In this document: one piece after another, positions 11,599-24,037 of the stretch
Layout of the letters: each line of letters opens with the position of its first letter
Position numbering within the stretch: position 1 is the first letter of the stretch
Assembly (NCBI GenBank): GCA_017893485.1
Contig: CM030366.1
Coordinates: 48,997,896-49,061,895, forward strand
Source: Hemerocallis citrina
Lineage: Eukaryota; Streptophyta; Magnoliopsida; Asparagales; Asphodelaceae
Reading direction: 5' to 3'
DNA length: 64,000 nt
Notes under the pieces: model-generated
The model's database searches: none
Told to the model about the DNA's origin: nothing
Seen by the model: only the letters and a program-made list of their open reading frames with translations
Program-made: the position numbers and the translations under genes

Positions 11599-12867
11599 AG
11601 CGGAAAATTCAATTTTAGTACAGCAACCTACTGCTGTCCAGAATTAAGTTTTCATGTTTGATAATATATAATTAAATCTATAATGTTTTATTTGGTGCAT
11701 TTAATTGTATGGAGTACATTGCATGATCTTAGAATTGTTTTGTCATCATTGTAGAGTCCCTTACTAATCGCCTTATCGTTTCCCATTGATATTTCTGTCC
11801 CTATTGTTCTCTATTAGTACTGCATATTAATTGAATAAAGAAGGTTAATCAAACTGGGGTTAAGGGTTAAATAGGGTAGTTGATAATATAGTGACCGTAC
11901 TCGAGAATGTGGGCCTCGTTCCCAAAATATCGTTGTCGTCATTGTGCAAGAAATTGCAAATGGCAAATGTTATCGTCATTGTGCAAGAAATTGCAAATGG
12001 CCATTGTTATCGTCATTGTGCATGAAATTGCAAATGGCCAGTGTTATCCTTATTATGCAAGAAATTGCTCAATAGCCAGTATTATATTGTACCGAGTATA
12101 TGACCTATAGAATCTACCACCTTAGTCCGAACAAAATTGATTGTATGCATCGAACCTGTAGTATGGGATGCAGTAGTATGTGCATTAGTTAGGATTAAAA
12201 TGAACAATAAACTTAAGATTTTCATCGCATTATCATTGCATATTGTCATTGTCCTTTAACAGTGTTATCGTTATTGTTTACTGTTATTGTTATTGTTTAT
12301 TGTCATCGTTATCAATCATCGTTATTGCATATTGCATTGTTACCATTTTGCCATTGTTCATTGCCATCGACTTTATTGTTTATTGAATTCATTGTTATAC
12401 CGTAAATGCCATTATTTCTGTTTCTGTACTTGCTGTCCACGACTTACTCTATGGACATATTTTCCTTTCTTTTAGATGAACATCTTACTGGTAATCAAGG
12501 AGATTTTCCTGATGGACTAGGAAAGCAACAATGGTGAAAAATTGTTTTGCTGCGCCGCTCAAATAATTATTGTTTCATTTTGAGAACTTTAATAATTGAA
12601 CAATGCTGTCTTCTTTGTATCGTGGGCTTTTGATCCGAATATTGTTTTTTTGATTCCAAATTTTGGATTGTTTTTTTTATGTCGGTTATTTTATGCTTAA
12701 ATTCCAAGTATTATTATTCATGTAATTACTCCTTTAATGCATGCGTGGTTGCATTACTTCTTGTTTATATTGTTGAGTTGAATCGTTGACAGCTTATGAA
12801 TAACGCAAGTCATTCGCTGGGCCATGTCACGTGCTTGTATTCCATTTTTTGGGAAGCGGGGCATGAC
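11599..12867 (+). repeat. 5' LTR of D (3' portion)
   Basis: Matches 16618-17854 of the 3' LTR with scattered substitutions. It ends GCGGGGCATGACA, and the primer site follows 10 bases later. It carries four imperfect copies of a roughly 37-bp unit (CATTGTGCAAGAAATTGCAA, 11938-12080) where the 3' LTR carries three. Confidence 0.85.
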
Positions 12868-12877
12868 AAGATTTTTA

Positions 12878-12890
12878 GTGGTATCAGAGC
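12878..12890 (+). promoter_or_regulatory. primer binding site of D (initiator tRNA-Met type)
   Basis: TGGTATCAGAGCC, the classic complement of the 3' end of plant initiator tRNA-Met, ten bases after the LTR end. Confidence 0.93.
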
Positions 12891-13833
12891 CAGGTTAGAA
12901 TCTAAATAGTTTGGGGTTGGACCCTGATTAGTTTGGATTTAACCGGTTTGACTCAACAATATGTACAAGAATCACATGGATAATTGATAACCAACATATA
13001 TCTGGATTCTAATCTTTTTGATCCCTTCATATTCAGTTCTTTCATTTCTTAGTTGTTTTGTCCCTTCCATTCATTCGCATTCATTGATTCCTTACTGGGT
13101 ATAATTTTATTCTTTTGTGCCCATATTCTTTTGATCCTGGAGTTATCCATTCTTTTCTTCCCGCTTGGTTCGTCGATCGGCATCGCTGGATCTACAATGA
13201 CATGTCAACAGTTTGGTTCATCACCCGGGGAGGAAGTGTCGTCTTTTGCTCCAAGATGTGCCTGCAGAGTCCCCGGATCTCAGGAAGTGTTCAGAATCTA
13301 AAGTTGCCAGGAGTTCGAACTTCATGCTAGAAAGATGTCATTTGCACGTGTCAAGGATATGGTGAACCACGAGACAAATTGCTGGAGTTATTGGATGCTG
13401 ATGATGGAGTCTTTCTGATCAGAGTTGGGCAGCGAAGCGTGATGGGCCCATAACCCACAGGTCACAGGATTCTCTTGTTTTTTTCCCCCTACATTGTTGC
13501 TTCCCTCTGTTCCCTGTATTCATCATTATCTATTGATTCCTTGATTGGTTCGATTCTTCCCTGTCCTTTCTCTCTGACTCCAGTCCTACCTACTCCCTAT
13601 CTTGCTTGGTTATCTTGTGTTGTTTCTTTTCTTTTGATACTATTTATTTTCTTTCATGCATTCCATTTGATATCATTGTTATCCATTTCCCTTCTTATTC
13701 TGGTGTTGCCACCGTTTTGACTTTTCCTTGGATCCCTTGTTTTATTACCCCCTTATAAGTTTGCTTTTGTCTTATCCTATGTACCGCCTACGCAAATTTT
13801 GAGGACGAAATTTTGTTGTAAGGTGGGTAAGAT
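12891..13833 (+). other. internal region of D, no gene
   Basis: About 0.95 kb with short open frames only. There is no gag, protease, reverse transcriptase or integrase motif. The last 30 bases contain AAGGTGGGTAAGA, a likely polypurine tract. Confidence 0.7.
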
Positions 13834-14106
13834 TTTAACTCCCATTCCCGTAAATACATATTTTCTGAATAATTTTCTATATTTCGATTATTTATAAATT
13901 TAGTTTGTGTTAAATTCATTTTTTGGATTTTCTGTTAAAATCTTTTCTAATCAAAAATTATGTTTTCTTCGAATAAGGGTGTATTTTACTTTACTTCCCA
14001 TTTTATAGTTGATCGACTATTTATATTTTAGCCAAATCAAAAATATTTTGATTTACTTTAATAAATTTGTGAAACTCAATTTCTATTCCTATTTCGTTAC
14101 ATAACT

Positions 14107-14159
<53 letters not shown>

Positions 14160-17100
14160 GAATTATTTTCGTGAAAGTGTTGAATCCAAACTATATTCTG
14201 TCATGTAATAATATTATTATCAGTATTGTTATTATTATTTTTATTATTGATAGGTGTTGTTACTAATATTATTATTATTGTTATTACTATTGATGTTGTT
14301 ACCATCTTTATTATTATTATTATTGTTAAACCCCATTGATTTCGATTGATCTTGTATTGTATAATTATTTAATTTTGAAGCCCAATTTTATATTCTTTCT
14401 ATAATTATTATTTTATTTGTGAAGCCCAAATATAAAGCCCAAGTTAATCCAAACCAAATTCCCCTCGTATTTGTGTGTTGACTAGATCAACAAAGCCCCT
14501 CACACTCTTTCACCCTTCACATCCCGTAACTCCAATTCCCCATATCTCTCCACTCTCCCTATAATCTCTCCCCATTATTATAAATTATATTTATTATATC
14601 ATTATTATTTTAATAAAATCCCCCTTCCCCGTCTCTCTCTCTCCTCTCTGTTTTTCCCCAACCGAAATAGCTCACCCTCCCCGTTCGTCTTCCTTCTTCG
14701 ACCATCCCCGTCGAACCCAACCTCCCTCAGTCGTGACCTCCACCTCCTGTGCTCGGTTGCATCCCTCCTGAATGCCACATCCTCATCGACTTCTCTTCAT
14801 TGCCTTCTCGTCCCCCTCGCCATTGCCGGAGTTCGAACCCAATCCTCTTCCTCCAGCCTTCGACCTCCGCCATTCTCCTCCATCCCGTTTCGTCCACTCT
14901 GTCGAGCCTCCTGCACACACCCTCTGGTCTCCGCCATGGCTACCCCCCATCGAAGAGCCACCATTGCCGAACCTCCGAAGAACCCATCATCTGCGCTATT
15001 GCTGATGTTGCTGCTGTCTTCGACTGCTCATCTGGCTGCCAGTCGACGACCACCGAGGCTTCCCCTCGTCGTCTTCCTTATCATTGCCGCTCGAGCCTCC
15101 CGCCTGTGTCGAGCCGCTCCAAACTACCCTCGACTCCTCTATTTCCTATACCAGAACAGAGTGCTCCGCTCTATCACTTCATCACCCTCACGATTGACCA
15201 CTGCCTGCAGCCACCTCCTCCCTGCCGTCGTCCAACTCCACCGAACGCCAGCACACCACCCCGAGTTGGCGCCCCTGCCTCCGGTTGTCACTGCACCTGA
15301 TCACCTACCCTCCTCTGCTTGATCAACATCAGCAGCTTTTGATCACATCCTTCCAATCCTCTATTTGATCATCACCATGATCATCATCAAGTGCTTGATC
15401 AAATCAGCCACCACCATCCGATCAGATCTTGATCTCGACCGTCGGATCTCCCTTGATCATCGCGATCGTGATCATCATCTTGATCTTGATCTTCGATCTC
15501 AGTCGTCTGATTATCCGATCTTGATCCCATCAAGATCCGTGCCCGATCGTGATCATCGTGATCGTTTGCTCGTCGCCGTGCCACCGAGATTCCGATCCTG
15601 TTATTCTTCGCATATTCGGATTAATCTAACGTCGTTCTAAAGGCCTGTCATCTACTCACGAATTGTATTGTATCATATTCGAGATTGTTTATTGAATCCT
15701 GCAAGTATATCTATATTGATTATCATATATTTGCTATTGTTATCTATCGTTGGAATACCACGAATTTACACGAGCGAATCCAAGTAGTAGTATCGACTTC
15801 GTGCTGTCTTTTGCCTCCAATATACAGAGATCTTGCATGCATTCATGTAGTTAATTATTGAATATAAGAATAGGAATTATTATTGTATTTCATGTCATGA
15901 CATTACACAACTATTGTAGATTGTATACTAGTGTTGATTGCTCATATGATTGATGATGGTTTATTAGTTGATTGTGATTAGTAAGATTATGGACATTATA
16001 CATCTTAATACCATATTCATATAGACGTAACTAGCTGTGATTTATAATTGTTAACCCCTAACTCATCGTTCATAAAATTTTAATCTTCTTATTCATGAAG
16101 AACATGTTGAAACCCTGAAATTTATTGCCAAACTTAACATTACCATGCTGTTTGAACCTAGTTAATGTCATCAAAATCAATAACTCTCTAAATATAAAAT
16201 GTAGCCTCATGTTTCTAGTTTCCAGAACATCCAAAATTTTCAAATTCCGACTTATACTGCATGTGTTATGACCATTTTACTGCTGTTGTACTGTATTTTC
16301 ATATTTATTCACATACCATGTTAAACTGATGAATTAGGTGAACTAATGATCAAATATTACCATGAAAATTTCCAGATTGATAGCCAACATGCTTAGGGTA
16401 ATGAAAATTATTTTTAATGATTTTTACAATAAATATTTACTGCTGTTACAACTGAAACTAGTTGACACTGATAACCAGCCAAAAACAGTAACCTGTGAAG
16501 AACACTGAAATTCACCTAGCTACTGTTGTCGGAATTTAGACTTTAAATATGCGTTGGAACCGGACAGGAGTCTAGTTTTTAGAACTTCTGACGGATCCAT
16601 ATTTGATATTCACTAGCAGCAGAAAATTCAATTTTAGTACAGCAACCTACTGCTGTCCAGAATTGAGTTTCCATGTTTGATAATATATAATTAAATCTAT
16701 AATGTTGCATTTGGTGCATTTAATTGTATGGAGTACATTGCATGATCTAAGAATTGTTTTGTCATCATTGTAGAGTCCCTTACTAATCGCCTTATCGTTT
16801 CCCATTGATATTTCTGTCTCTATTGTTCCCTATTAGTATTGCATATTAATTGAATAAAGAATATTAATCAAGCTAGGGTTAAGAGTTGACTAGGGTAGTT
16901 GATAATATTGTGACTGTACTCAGGAATGTGAGCCTCATTCCCAAAATATCGTTGTCATCATTGTGCAAGAAATTGCAAATGGTCAGTGTTATCGTCATTG
17001 TGCAAGAAATTGCAAATGGACAGTGTTATCGTTATTGTGCTAGAAATTGCTCAATAGACAGTGTTATATTGTTCCGAGTACATGACCTAAAGAATCTACC

Positions 17101-17854
17101 ACCTTAGTCTAAACAAATTGATTGTATGCATCGAACCTGTAGTATCGAATGCAGTAGTATGGGCATTAGTTAGGATTAAAATGGATAATAGACTTAAAAT
17201 TTTTATCGCATTGTCATTGCATATTGTCATCGTCATTGAACAGTGTTATCGTTATTGTTTACCATTATTGTTATTGTTTATTGTCATCGTTATCAATTAT
17301 CGTTATTGCATATTGCATTGTTACCATTTTTCCATTGTTCATTGCTATCGACTCTATTGTTTATTGAGTTTATTGTTATACCGTAAATGATATTGTTTCT
17401 CTGTTTCTCTACTTGCTGTCCACGACTTGCTCTAAGGACATATTTTTCTTTCATTTAGATGAACAACTTACAGGTAATCAAGGAGATTTGCCTGATGGAC
17501 TAGGAGAGCAATAATGGTGAAAGAATTGTTTTGCTGCGCCACTTAAATAATTATTGTTTCATTTTAAGAACTTTAATAATTGAACAATATTGTCTTCTTT
17601 CTATTGTGGGCTTTTGACCCGAATATTGTGTTGTTGATTCCAGATATTGGATTGTTTTTTTTTATGTTGGTTATTTTATGCTTAAATTCCAAGTATTGTT
17701 ATTCATGTGATTACTCCTTTACTACATGCGTGGTTGCATTACTTCCTGTTTATATTGTTCAATTGAATCGATGACAGCTTATGAATGACGCAATTCATTC
17801 GCTGGGCCATGTCATGTGTTTGCATTATGTATTTTTGGGAAGCGGGGCGTGACA
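13834..17854 (+). repeat. 3' LTR of D (about 4.0 kb)
   Basis: The start is placed after the purine run, where TTTAACTCC probably derives from TGTAACTCC. The end is GCGGGGCGTGACA. It contains a (TTA)n microsatellite, a CT-rich leader-like stretch (14500-14720), a GATC-dense block (15298-15571) and a segment identical in layout to the 5' LTR (16618-17854). Long frames near 14749-15322 are low-complexity Pro/Ser translations of CT-rich DNA, not a recognisable protein. Confidence 0.8.
14107..14160. repeat. (TTA)n microsatellite
   Basis: An uninterrupted TTA trinucleotide run inside the D 3' LTR, with shorter ATT runs downstream to about 14330. Confidence 0.97.
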
Positions 17855-18519
17855 CCGACCCCCCAAGCTCGACGCTCAGCTCGGACATTGACCAAGCCAT
17901 ACACTACGCTCGGCTCGGCCCCGACCCCAAACACTTGTTTCGGGGGCTCACTATCTCATTTTCGCAAAACACTCTCTCCCGATGTTCTCTCAAGAATGGA
18001 CTACTCCTCGATTGCTGGTGCACAGAACCCTCCAGGAGTGCGGGGCTTATGATGTGAGTATATGTGATGTGGCCCAATCAGGGCCATCGAGTCTCCTCGA
18101 TATCCGCTCATCTCAGATCATCAGGTCAATAAGTCCAATGGGCCTTCTGCAACTTTAGGCCCACATACAAACGGGTCTAACTCGGTCCCAGGGTTAGATA
18201 CCCGTTCGCACTGCCTATAAATACCATGCCCCTCCTCCTTAAAGATGGTAATCTCAAAATTCTCACCTGAACCATAATTTCCTTCCCTTTTCCAGAGACT
18301 GGCTAGATCGTAAGAGGGCTTGTTGCTGGAATTTCTCCCAGTGTTTCTTGGCGCTTTGCAGGTTTTCCCATCGGCCAGCCACCAACGGCTCAACCTATCC
18401 TACCACCCCCGACAAACCCCTGTTTTAGATCCGGATCTGTGGTTGAGATCTATCCATTACACTTTACAAATTACAAGAAATCACACCCGTTGCTCCCGCA
18501 CTGAAAACTAGCAACATCA
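17855..18519 (+). mobile_element. 3' end of a further Tat element (E4) with its LTR
   Basis: GC-rich internal remnant (17855-18031), polypurine tract CCAGGAGTGCGGGGCTTA (18032-18049) and LTR 18050-18519 (TGATGTGAG to AACATCA). The LTR has TATAAATA at 18216-18223. Motifs shared with the E2 LTR are GAGACTGGCTAGATCGT (E2 GAGACTGACTAGATCGT) and the terminal GCACTG..ATCA. The rest of E4 lies upstream of the window, beyond D and E1. Confidence 0.75.
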
Positions 18520-18879
18520 GATATCAAAGAGATTGCAAATATGTTGTACTAAAGGAACCAGCCATTGTGGGTCACCACTAGCTACAGGAAAGTCCATCGT
18601 TGCACCAACACATGCATCTGCACCAACACCATCCATTATTGAGTTTATGTCTTGCATACTATGGTTCGATGTGAAGAAACGACGATTAAGCGAGAAAAGG
18701 TTAACAATGTCATTGGTAGAAGGAGCAGCAACAACTACATACAACACAGTATCAGCGAGAGGCAACAGTAGTGCAGTGGCAGTCAACTGCCACTAAGTGT
18801 AGTCGACAGTTGTAACTCTCTGACTTGAGGGTTTGCATTGCAATCGACTACCACTTTGGGCAGTCGACTACAACTAGTG
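18520..18879. other. unassigned sequence with one protein-like minus-strand frame
   Basis: The minus-strand frame 18786-18517 (89 codons) has a balanced composition and segments such as NHSMQDINSIMDGVGADA and GDPQWLVPLVQHICNLFDI. It looks more like an exon fragment than random DNA, but I do not recognise the family. It ends exactly where the E4 LTR ends. Confidence 0.35.
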
Positions 18880-19278
18880 GCAACAACTGTATATGGGCCG
18901 ATTCTGGATGAGTCTCTTGAGTTCAACTTTTTCTCCAAGTTAGATCGTATGGTTCTTATCGTGTAGCTTTTTCTTCAGGATATATTGGACGGTTATTGTA
19001 TCAATGCTATAACCTAGGGTTTCTCTAGATCTTGTTATATTGTAATAGGCTTCACTGAGAGAGGAAATACTTCATTGAGAGTTTTCCTTGTAAACAGAAG
19101 ATTATATTCTAGTAAGCCTTGAGAGATACATATGTTCTTGGTGAAAGTATATGTATCTCTTGAATATTTACTGGTTAAATAATATATTGTTATTTCTCCT
19201 CCGATTTGTTGGGGTGTTGTGATAGTGAAAGGAATCTCATTACAACTCTCGTTGGGGAATTTCGTCGAACACCTGTGG
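18880..19278 (+). mobile_element. partial LTR-like sequence, inverted relative of the next feature
   Basis: The segment around 18891-19000 (ATGGGCCGATTCTGG, then TTAGATCGTATGG, then CAGGATATAT) is related to the reverse complement of 19622-19720. No clear left terminus was found. Confidence 0.5.
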
Positions 19279-20090
19279 TGTAGCAGAACTAATTAATTAG
19301 AGCAATAAGAATGATGAGGTAGATGAGACGAATCAATCGAACAACCAAACAAATAGATCCACCAATTCACACAAACACACAAGGATTTATCTTAGTTAGC
19401 TTTCGCTTAATCCGGTGAAAATATAGGGAGATATAATATTCAATTAGAGAAGATTACAAGGAGTTACAGATTCACTCAATACAAGGACTTAAACTCACTC
19501 ATCAAGAACTATCTCTCAAGCCTCACTTACAATGGAGAATGATATCAATGAAGTACTTGACCTCTAATATTGGAGGTCATTACAATGAATAGAATAAGAA
19601 TAAAGAGAACTCTAGGTTAGTTTTGATATCTCATTCGCCTGATATATCATGTAAAAGAAGACACTGAATATGAGCCGTACGATCTGACTTGGAGTTGAAG
19701 ATTGGGCCATAACGATCCCCAGGACCTAGGCCCAAAACATTGCCGCAGCCGCGGGCAGTCAACTGTACCCAAGTGTTGTCGGCCGCACCTCAATAGTGCC
19801 CAAACCTGAGAGGTGTACTGTTGATTGTACATGCATTTGTTCATGCTTACTTTGCTACCCTGTTTTGTACTTCTCTCCACTCGACGCTTCAACCTCCGCT
19901 CTTTGTTGTCTGTTCTTCTAATTGAACAACGACTATACAAGACATAATCCTAATGGGATTAAGGTTCACCTAAACTAGGGCAACATTGTGTGCTTTGTGT
20001 ATTTAGTTTGATCTACTTATTTGATTGTTTATTAGATCGGTTATCACTTCTCGTTCCTAACTCCAGTCCGTTGCGCCTAAAATCCTAACA
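19279..20090 (-). mobile_element. solo-LTR-like sequence, probably Ty1/copia type
   Basis: On the minus strand it starts TGTTAGGATTTTAGG and ends GTTCTGCTACA, a TG..CA pair of about 812 bp with no coding content. The TGTTAGG start is common in copia LTRs. No matching 5-bp target duplication is visible, so it may have lost flanking sequence through rearrangement with the inverted copy. Confidence 0.55.
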
Positions 20091-20215
20091 TCCATGACTT
20101 TCTTGATTTGCTAGGCAGAAGCAGCTAGCTCTTATAATATATTTCAAGCTAGTCAGTTGAAACGTGAAGAGGGCAAATTATATTTACTTGTAATCTACAC
20201 GTGCAATGCATGTCC

Positions 20216-20218
<3 letters not shown>

Positions 20219-20300
<82 letters not shown>
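20219..20300. repeat. (AT)n microsatellite, about 82 bp
   Basis: Uninterrupted AT dinucleotide run directly adjoining the left end of the inverted-repeat element. Confidence 0.98.
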
Positions 20301-20304
<4 letters not shown>

Positions 20305-20398
20305 AAAATTTTCGTTGAGCACTCGGCTAGTGCTCAGCGATGTGCGAACTGGAGATAGGCCGTCTGATCTGCATTTTTAATCATGATTCAGATCTAAT

Positions 20399-20477
20399 GG
20401 CTCAAACTCGCTCCCGCTCTTCTCACACTTATGGAGGGGTAATTTAGCTGGCTCAAACTCGCTCCCGCTCTTCTCAC
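20399..20477 (+). repeat. short direct duplication in the left inverted repeat
   Basis: The 28-bp block GGCTCAAACTCGCTCC..CTTCTCAC occurs at 20399-20426 and again at 20450-20477. The right end has a single copy. Confidence 0.9.
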
Positions 20478-20822
20478 CCCTACCCTCTCTTTCTTCTCTG
20501 CCCTTACAGATCAGATGCTTTTCGATCTTCCCCTTTTCCCCAAATCCCTAATCTCCCTCTCTAGCTCTCTCGCGCGATCGATCTCCAAATCATCTCCTCC
20601 CTCCTCTTCATCGATTTGTCGACAAAATCTCCATCTCCTCCCTCTCCAACGCTCCCTTTTCCCCTTCTTGGTCATCTTCGACAGGCGAGTTTAAAACCCT
20701 AGCCCCGAAATCGATCGGAACCCACAACCCAAATCGTCCCCTCCTCCTCTTGACGCGATCCACCTCTTCATGCTCATCCGGACTCATCTCTTCCTCCTCC
20801 ATTCCCCCATCGTTATTGAAGG
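20478..20822 (+). other. CT-rich leader-like exon with splice donor
   Basis: Pyrimidine-rich sequence like a plant 5' UTR that ends CATCGTTATTGAAG followed by GTAACAA, a donor-like site. A matching acceptor-like TTGCTTGCAG occurs at 22961-22970, followed by a short exon-like piece and AT-rich DNA. Reading this as a spliced non-coding or decayed transcript unit is inference. Confidence 0.35.
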
Positions 20823-22390
20823 TAACAATTTTTTTTTTTTGATATTGTAGAAAAAAATCAATTTTTCTTAACTCAGTTTCAAAAATAATTTGTTATTGTT
20901 GAAAAAAATATCTAAAATTGTTGGTATTGTTGAAAAAAAATATATTTTGAAAGACACGGAGCGAGACCTTAGTTAATTGAACTTAGTGTATTGCAATAAA
21001 CTTAATTAGTATCTATAGGTAGAAGATGAACAAGAAAGAAAACTAATGAAGTTGGGTTGTGTTGTTCAGAACTTTGGAAAGCACACAAACAATTGCTCCT
21101 ATTTTGTATGGGATAGTGTAGATCAGGCAAAATATACATCCTTTTATTCAAGTATATGTCAGTTGTATCTTGTAAATTATGAAAAAACTGATATTTGAAT
21201 AAAAGGATGTATATCAAACAAGTATCAGTTTTTGGATTGCATATTATAAGTTATAATTTAATATGGGGTAAAACTATTGCTTTGTTAAAAACTATTGTTT
21301 TGTTTGAATTTGTAGGTGGCATTTGAGCTTGACTGAGTCTTTCTTCGTGGCTTGATTCCGACTATGGATATATTTTTGCCAATACACTGATGCTTGATAT
21401 TAATTGAGGGAAGTGTTTGATTCTCACTATTCCTTTTTTAAAATTTAATTGCTTACTTTATTGCATGTTGGTATAGGAAGTGATGACAATCTACAATTTA
21501 CAAGCATTTGTATGAAGTTTTAGCTGATTTTTCTGTTTGTATACTTCAGTTGGTATACTTTACAAGCATTTGTACGAAGAGTTCATGGTTCTGAATAAGT
21601 GGTATACTAGTATTTCTCTTTTCATTGCTGATTGATTAAGAACCAAGAACTTAATCTGAAACTGAAACCAAAAAATTTTCAGTTCAGCATGTATGTTTGA
21701 AAATTTGGTTTAGCTTCAAAAAATTTGTTTCAATATCAGATGAAGCTCAGTTTCTGGTTGAGCTTAAAATTTTTTTGGGGTGCTCCAAAACTGCTCGAAG
21801 CTATAATAGAATCAGGATTCAGTATAGCACTTTGTACCTGTAGGCATTGATTTACCTTGTACTTAACAAGTTTTGGTTAAGTTTCAGATTAAACTTAACT
21901 CTTTTCATTGCTGATTGTCACATTTAAATCAAGCATGAGTATACCACTTATGTTGTTCCAGGCATAATGAGCTCTGTTTATGTTGTTTAAAGCTCTTTCA
22001 AAATAATTGAAGATCTTGTAGGCATTGATTTACCTTGTACATAACCAGTTTGTTAACTGATCAAATAGAATCAAGAATGAGTATAGCAATTATAACAAGT
22101 TTGAAAACTGATCAAATATAATCAAAAATGAGTATAGCACTTATTCAGAAGCATGATCTTTATGAGCATTTTGGTAAGCTCTTTATGTTCTTTACGAGCA
22201 ATTTTTTTGCAGCACTTGGGCATTGCTAATCTCTTTATGTTCTTTATGAGCATTTTGAGCACTGAAAATTCTTCTTCTGTTTGTGCTTCTTTTGTTTGTG
22301 TGCTCTGTTTGTGTTCTTTATGAGCATTATGAGCATTTGTGTGCTCTGTTTATGTACTTTATGAGAAAATACCTAGGCTGAAAACAAGAA
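20823..22390. other. AT-rich interior of the TIR element, no gene
   Basis: Intron-like composition with repeated short words (TTTATGAGCAT, GAGTATAGCACTTAT). I see no coding signal. Confidence 0.5.
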
Positions 22391-22394
22391 ATGG

Positions 22395-22640
22395 AACATG
22401 AATTTGTTTATTTGTGTGCTCTGTTTATGTACTCTTTGTACAGGCTTCCCATGTTCTTTGTTTATGTTCATATGCATATTGAGTTTTCAGGCATGTTTAT
22501 GTACTCTTTGTACAGGCTTGCCATGTTCTTTGTTTCTGTTGTTCATATGCATATTGAGTTTTTAGGCATGTTGAGCTCTTTGTACATGCTTGATATGTTC
22601 TTTGTTTATGTTGTTCATATGCATATTGAGCTCTGATTTG
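22395..22640 (+). repeat. three copies of a 72-bp tandem unit
   Basis: CAGGCTTCCCATGTTC starts at 22441, CAGGCTTGCCATGTTC at 22513 and CATGCTTGATATGTTC at 22585. The open frame over it translates the repeat and resembles no known protein. Confidence 0.85.
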
Positions 22641-24037
22641 TTCATTTGCATATTGTGCCCTTCTATCATAGTTGCCATTTGTATGAAGTTTGCTGGTTCT
22701 ATTTATGTTGTTGGCATGGCATGGCATAATATTGATCAAATTATGGATCAACTTGTTGGCATGGCATAGTATTGCAGCCCAAGTGAACAAAATTATGATG
22801 CTTTTGAGAGTCATGCTTGATTCAATTGATAATTTTCTAAAAACCTGTTATATACTAGGTTGTGTTCTGAGCCTACATTTACTGAAAATATTTTGAGATT
22901 AGTTGTATTGATATCTAAGATAAATAAATACAAATCATCTATCTAAACCCTTTTTTCTTATTGCTTGCAGTTTGTACAGTGACTGAAGGTGACCGAAGGT
23001 GTGTTGCTGAAAATGCGCTACGGCAAAATGAGCTCTGTATTTTATTATTTTATTTAACTCTGTACATTTGAGGACTGTATGTAATATATTTGAGTCTGTT
23101 CATTATACTACTGTTGTTCAGTTCTTGGTTCTCGATTCAGTTTCAGATTTTGAAGAAATTTTGTACATTTGAAGAATGTTCATTATACATTTGAAGATTG
23201 TTTCAGTTTCAGTTCTTGTTGTTCATATGCATATTGTTTCAGTTTCAGATTGTTTAAGTTTGTTTCAGTTTTTGGTTCATACGCAAAAATTTTGGTTCAG
23301 CTTCAGATTGTTTCGATGTCATTTTTTTTCGATGATTCGGATCTGTTTTTGTCTTTCGATGTCATTTTTTATCTTTTGCATTGTCGTGGGTCTGAGTTTG
23401 GTTGCTATGGAAATGGAAGTATCGATAATTATGGTTGAGGTGAAAATGTGCACACCCGTGTGCACACATGCAGAAAGGGACCTGAAGTAGAACTAAATTA
23501 GGTACCTCGAACAGTCCAAATTCTCATCAATTGTGATCAGCATAACTCTGAGTTTACATGGGCAATTTGGATGCACCTGTCCAAATTCTCATCAATTGTG
23601 ATCAAGCCATACATAGCACAAAATATCATTAAATACCATGTACTCTCTTTATGTCAAGTTGGGTTTATAAACACAAAGAAGAAGAATAATAAAAAATACC
23701 AATTTCTTCTCAACAGAACAAAAATGATTAACAATAACAAGGAGAAAGAAACAGCCAAATAATATGTATTTCCAAATTGCATAAGTCTATATTATCATAT
23801 TAATGTACTCAAACAGAGAAATCAGACTAACACTTGACGTAAAGAGATTGTAATTCAATCTAATCATCCAAACCTTGCAAATGTAACACTAAATCAATAT
23901 GAGCTCTGATAATACAAACATTATCATATGCAAGCAACATTTAGAGGAACATTGATACTAGAGATTTTTATCCATGTACATCATTATTACAGTAACTATG
24001 GAAAGGATAAGATGCCATATACATAAAATCCTGTTGC

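Larger units (their letters stand above)
11599..17854 (+). mobile_element. LARD-like element D: long LTRs, no pol, 5' LTR interrupted by E1
   Basis: Two direct copies of one LTR, a methionine-tRNA-type primer site and a short internal region without coding capacity define a large non-autonomous LTR element. The 5' LTR is present only from 11599 to 12867; its first about 2.8 kb should lie before E1, outside the window. The internal region is 12868-13833. Sequence before the 3' LTR (GAGGACGAAATTTT, then a purine run) resembles the pol end of Del/Tekay chromoviruses, which suggests its autonomous partner. D is inserted in E4, with CCGAC (17855-17859) expected as the target duplication. Confidence 0.8.

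Noticed and set aside
14749..15322. Pro/Ser-rich open frames of up to 183 codons
   Set aside because: Low-complexity translation of a CT-rich leader-like region in a non-coding LTR; overlapping frames look equally good.
15365..15640. Asp/His/Arg-rich frame of 91 codons
   Set aside because: It reflects the GATC-dense DNA, not a conserved protein.
19279..20090. Complete copia element
   Set aside because: Only one full LTR-like copy; no primer site, polymerase or target duplication.
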